Part shown: positions 61,226-64,000 of the stretch, piece after piece
How the letters are laid out: every line of letters starts with the position of its first letter
How positions within the stretch are numbered: the stretch's first letter is position 1
Assembly: GCF_900096565.1 (NCBI RefSeq)
Contig: NZ_FMYP01000011.1
Coordinates: 1-64,000, forward strand
Direction: 5' to 3'
DNA from: Williamwhitmania taraxaci
GTDB lineage: Bacteria; Bacteroidota; Bacteroidia; Bacteroidales; Williamwhitmaniaceae
DNA length: 64,000 bases
Notes under the pieces: generated by a model
Databases searched by the model: none
What the model was told of the DNA's origin: nothing
Seen by the model: the letters and a program-made list of their open reading frames with translations, nothing else
Program-made: the position numbers and the translations under genes

Positions 61226-63568
61226 TTACTTTGCAGTTTGTAAGAAGTAGAATGTTTCAGATATTGATTGGTTATCCACAAAGTAATAGGTTTCGCCAAA
61301 AGCATGTTGGGCTTTAACGTAAACTGTGATAACGCCCTTTTGGTTATAGATAACCCGAGTTATCTTGACGCGCGGTCTCTCTACAAACTCTTCGGTTCGT
61401 TCTTGGGCGTATATTTTAGCAATATTAATTTTTTCCAATTCGCTAATTTGCTCTCTTGCTTCGTTCAACTGATTAGTTTGGTTATTCGCGATTAACTCTT
61501 TTAGTTTACGTTCCTGTGCATCGCGTTTATTTTTTTCGAGATTTCGTGCTTTTTCGGCTGCACGTTCGGCCGCAGCAATACGCTCTTTTTCTGCACTTGC
61601 TGTTTGCAATGAGTCAGCCAGTGCGCTCTGTATTGCCTCTTCTTTGATTTTTATTTCAGAAAGCATTTTTTGCTTTTCGGCATCGGCCTTTTGAAGGGAG
61701 TCAATAGTGTTGCGCTTTTTTGCTTCCTCCTTGGATTTAGCTTCAGCCATTAGTTTTGCCTGTTCTTCTGCCTGCTTAAGGGTTGCCTCAGCAATTTTGT
61801 TTGCTTGCTCTTTTGCATTTGCATCAGCCAGCTGTCTTGCAGCATCATTGGCTTTTTTAAGTGAATCGGAGGTGGCCTTTTGTTTTTCGTCTTCCTTGAT
61901 TTTTGCCAATGCCATTAATTTTTGTTTCTCCGCATCCAATTTCTGCAAGGAGTCAGCAATAGACTTGGATTTTAACTCTTCTCTTGCTTTAAGCTCCGCG
62001 GCCAACCTTGCCTGTTCTTCTGCTTTCTTTTGTGTCTCCGCTGCTATTTTCGCTGCCTCTTCCTTCGTTTTTTTATCGGCCGCCATCTTTATAGCCTGCT
62101 GTTCGGCAATTCGAATAGAGTCCTGTGCGGTTTTCAGGCGTGTTTCTTCCAATAACTTAAGATCCGCAAGCCGTTTTGCCTCTTGCTGTGATTGTTTGAG
62201 TGAATCAGTTACCTTTTTTTGGTATGCTTCATCTTCTGCTTTAGCTATTGCTATTGCTTTTTGCTTTAGTATTTCCACTTTTTGCAGTGAGTCGGCAGTA
62301 CTCTTTTTTCGTAACTCTTCCTTGGCCTTAATCTCAGCGGTCAGCTTTGCCTGTTCTTCCGCTTTTTTTACTGTCTCCTTAGCTATTCGGTCTGCTTCTT
62401 CCTTGGCTTTTTTATCAGCTGCCAACTTAGTAGCCTGCAGTTGGGCAACTCGAATAGAGTCCTGTGTTGCTTTCAGGCGTGATTCTTCCTTAAACTTAAG
62501 ATCAGCAAGTCGTTTTGCTTCTTCCTGTGATCGTTTGAGAGAATCTGCAACGTATTTCTGGTGCTCCTGCTCTTTGATCTTCGCTAAGGCAATGGCTTGT
62601 TGTTTTTGTAATTCCACTTTTTGCAGGGAATCGGCAGTTACCTTTTTCTGTAATTCCTCCTTAGCCTTAATTGCTGCAGCTAATAGTGCTTTCTCTTCTG
62701 CCTTTTTCTTGGCCTCTTCTAATTGTTTTGCAGCCAAATCTTTTGCCTGTTGATCTGCTAGTATTTTTGCTTTTACCACCTCATCTCTACGAATGGAGTC
62801 TTTTACGGCTGCTGCACGTGCAATCTCTTTTGCCTTCAACTCAGCAACTTTTTGCTTCTCTTCCAGTGCTTTTCTTATTTCTTCAGCCTGAGCCTTTTGT
62901 TTTGCTATCTCAAGTTGCTTTGCTTCTGTAATAAGGCGTTCCTTCTCGGCAGCTTTTTGCTGCGTGGCAACTTGCTGCTGTTTTAAAAGATCCTCCGCTG
63001 CCTTTTTCTCCGCATCTTTGATTTTTTGTTCCTCGTCTTGTATCTTTTTTACCTCAGCCTTTAACAATTCTTGCTCTTTGTCGACCATTTTCTGTTTTAC
63101 AGTCATGGAGTAATCGGTATCATAGCCAAAAGACTGGGCATCGGCGATATACTTTATTTTGCCAACCGGATTGTTAAATACTTCTATATCTACACCTTCT
63201 GTTTTTTTGTAGAGTTCAACGTCAAACTCAATAAGTTCAGATTTTGCATTACTCCCCGAAGGAATACGTGTATCAATGGCGATGGTTTTTGAGACAAACC
63301 CCTCTTTTTCAAATTTTACGAGATACTCACCGCCAAAATCAAGGTCGATGGCAAAGTTTCCGGTAATCTCATCTTTATTGAGTTTTTGGCCATTTTTGAT
63401 AAGCGTAACCGTAATGCCTTTTGCCTTGGAGTTCTTGGTTAGAGCTCTACCCCCAATAGCCAGAATTCCATTTTGACCAAATGCAAGGACAGATATGGAT
63501 AAAAATGCCGCCAAAGCAATCGCCTTGGTAACGGAAAATGGTTGTTTTATATGGGTGAACAGCGACAT
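61226..63568 (-). CDS. Periplasmic coiled-coil protein with 113-residue tandem repeats
   Basis: A 780-residue protein with signal peptide (cleavage near LAFGQ) and an N-terminal carboxypeptidase-regulatory-like beta-sandwich (ITVTLIKNGQKLNKDE to about 125). A very long Ala/Lys/Glu/Gln-rich coiled coil spans about 160-715. A short C-terminal beta domain (PRVKITRVIYNQKGVITVYV) ends it. Within the coil, ADSLQKVE recurs at 312, 425 and 538, exactly 113 residues apart, and IDSLQKAD at 622. The layout recalls TolA-like spacers joining membranes, or gliding-linked proteins. Function is not known. It is on the same strand as the selenium operon, with a 105-bp gap. Confidence 0.8.
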   Translation of the reverse strand: MSLFTHIKQPFSVTKAIALAAFLSISVLAFGQNGILAIGGRALTKNSKAKGITVTLIKNGQKLNKDEITGNFAIDLDFGGEYLVKFEKEGFVSKTIAIDTRIPSGSNAKSELIEFDVELYKKTEGVDIEVFNNPVGKIKYIADAQSFGYDTDYSMTVKQKMVDKEQELLKAEVKKIQDEEQKIKDAEKKAAEDLLKQQQVATQQKAAEKERLITEAKQLEIAKQKAQAEEIRKALEEKQKVAELKAKEIARAAAVKDSIRRDEVVKAKILADQQAKDLAAKQLEEAKKKAEEKALLAAAIKAKEELQKKVTADSLQKVELQKQQAIALAKIKEQEHQKYVADSLKRSQEEAKRLADLKFKEESRLKATQDSIRVAQLQATKLAADKKAKEEADRIAKETVKKAEEQAKLTAEIKAKEELRKKSTADSLQKVEILKQKAIAIAKAEDEAYQKKVTDSLKQSQQEAKRLADLKLLEETRLKTAQDSIRIAEQQAIKMAADKKTKEEAAKIAAETQKKAEEQARLAAELKAREELKSKSIADSLQKLDAEKQKLMALAKIKEDEKQKATSDSLKKANDAARQLADANAKEQANKIAEATLKQAEEQAKLMAEAKSKEEAKKRNTIDSLQKADAEKQKMLSEIKIKEEAIQSALADSLQTASAEKERIAAAERAAEKARNLEKNKRDAQERKLKELIANNQTNQLNEAREQISELEKINIAKIYAQERTEEFVERPRVKITRVIYNQKGVITVYVKAQHAFGETYYFVDNQSISETFYFLQTAK
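61706..62635 (-). repeat. Tandem repeat array within the coiled-coil gene
   Basis: Unit 1 (62297-62635) and unit 2 (61958-62296) are each 339 bp encoding 113 residues. Unit 3 (61706-61957) is 252 bp, missing about 29 codons around the DSIR segment. The DNA is also clearly repeated (for example CGAATAGAGTCCTGTG about 339 bp apart), so the duplication is fairly recent. Confidence 0.8.
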
Positions 63569-63685
63569 TGCAGTAGTTAGTCAATTTGAGGCTAATATAA
63601 TTATTTCGCCCCCAACAATCCAATGATTACGCTACATTTTTCCAATAAATATGATTAATCGCATTTTTGAGGATGTGGGCTGGTT

Positions 63686-64000
63686 TTATGCAACTGTCTT
63701 TTTGAATGTTTTTACTGCTATTGTAATGCTTCCAATTGCAAAAATTGTCATAGCAATTAATTCGCGACGTATATCATAAAAGTCTGAACCTTTGAGAAAT
63801 ACCATTCTGATTACCCTCATGAAGTAAGCCATTGGATTAATAACGTTAAACCTTTGAGCCCATAAAGGCATGCTTTCGACGGAAGTGAATATCCCGCTCA
63901 TTAGGAGGAAAATCAACAAGAAAAAAAATGAGATAAACATTACCTGCTGTTGGGTATTGGAAAGGGATGCAATAAGCAATCCAAACCCGAGTACTGCTAC
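63686..64000 (-). CDS. ABC-2 type transporter permease, C-terminal part
   Basis: The C-terminal 104 residues of an ABC-2 permease whose start lies beyond the right edge. Visible are three hydrophobic helices and the family segment MSGIFTSVESMPLWAQ with NPMAYFMRVIRM, as in YhhJ/NatB-like drug or lipid exporters. It ends before the minus-strand coiled-coil gene with a 117-bp gap. Substrate unknown. The reading frame is open to the window edge; a TTG at 63979 should not be taken as its start. Confidence 0.88.
   Translation of the reverse strand, partial: VAVLGFGLLIASLSNTQQQVMFISFFFLLIFLLMSGIFTSVESMPLWAQRFNVINPMAYFMRVIRMVFLKGSDFYDIRRELIAMTIFAIGSITIAVKTFKKTVA

Noticed and set aside
61707-62753. 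Long plus-strand frame opposite the coiled-coil gene
   Set aside because: It is a mirror of the repetitive Ala/Lys/Glu codons (Ser/Ala/Cys/Phe-rich) with no family resemblance.

Overview
The window looks like a chromosomal segment of an anaerobic Bacteroidetes bacterium (Bacteroidales/Marinilabiliales-like). The grounds are the TAnnTTTG-type -7 promoter boxes, a type IX secretion sorting domain, many Bacteroidetes-restricted families (DUF4403, DUF4252, DUF4295, DUF6340, PorT-like barrels), the rpmB-rpmG-DUF4295-ftsY-rimO gene order, and AT-rich DNA with clear hairpin terminators. No rRNA, CRISPR array or prophage is visible. Two tRNA genes (Lys-TTT and Thr-CGT) are present. A transposase gene is cut by the left edge and an ABC permease gene by the right edge.

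Layout. 1-4.8 kb: end of an IS1380-type element, sfsA, a DUF4403 lipoprotein, a three-gene minus operon (GtrA membrane protein, ArfB ribosome rescue factor, DUF3820) and a HAD nucleotidase. 5-8.2 kb: a secreted S1/P1 nuclease, then a nitrosative-stress module (Rrf2 regulator divergent from the Fe-S repair protein Ric, followed by a hemerythrin protein). 8.2-16.7 kb: a palindrome-rich intergenic region, mnmE, sucD, a HEAT-like protein, an EamA transporter, a large FAD/Fe-S oxidoreductase and a solitary IS200/RAYT-like Y1 transposase. 17.3-20.6 kb: ackA-ptb-buk, a substrate-level phosphorylation operon. 20.6-26.1 kb: SDR, outer-membrane protein, SlyD-like FKBP, dicarboxylate symporter, and a GNAT/alanine-racemase-like pair. 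26.4-30.3 kb: a 2-oxoacid dehydrogenase operon (E2, fused E1 alpha-beta) with a flavodoxin. 30.5-31.7 kb: three tandem SiaC-type phosphoprotein genes.

32-46.8 kb: SDR, thioesterase, DUF4252 lipoprotein, lipoprotein, barrel, a hybrid histidine kinase convergent with kdsA, rarA, a DUF6588-like protein, a Cache-HAMP-GAF-PAS sensor with no output domain, fabG, a DUF6340 lipoprotein, tRNA-Thr and cinA. 46.9-55.3 kb: housekeeping core (rpmB, rpmG, DUF4295, ftsY, rimO, clpC, gyrA). 55.3-57.2 kb: a TPR protein and a small acidic protein. 57.2-61.1 kb (minus): a selenium-metabolism operon (yedF, class V aminotransferase, DUF3343, selD) ending in an unrecognised protein built from two copies of one ~150-residue module. 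61.2-64 kb: a 780-residue periplasmic coiled-coil protein with 113-residue tandem repeats, and the ABC-2 permease fragment.

How genes fit together. The branched-chain-type 2-oxoacid dehydrogenase can yield acyl-CoA, which Ptb and Buk can turn into acyl-phosphate and then ATP plus short-chain acid, with AckA doing the same for acetyl-phosphate. This suggests an amino-acid or sugar fermenter. Ric, hemerythrin and Rrf2 fit protection against NO or oxygen. The selenium operon implies selenophosphate use, but no selA, selB or selC lies in the window, so the end use is unknown. The least explained parts are the SiaC triplet, the duplicated-module protein in the selenium operon, and the palindrome clusters at 8.3-8.4 kb and 16.7-17.1 kb.
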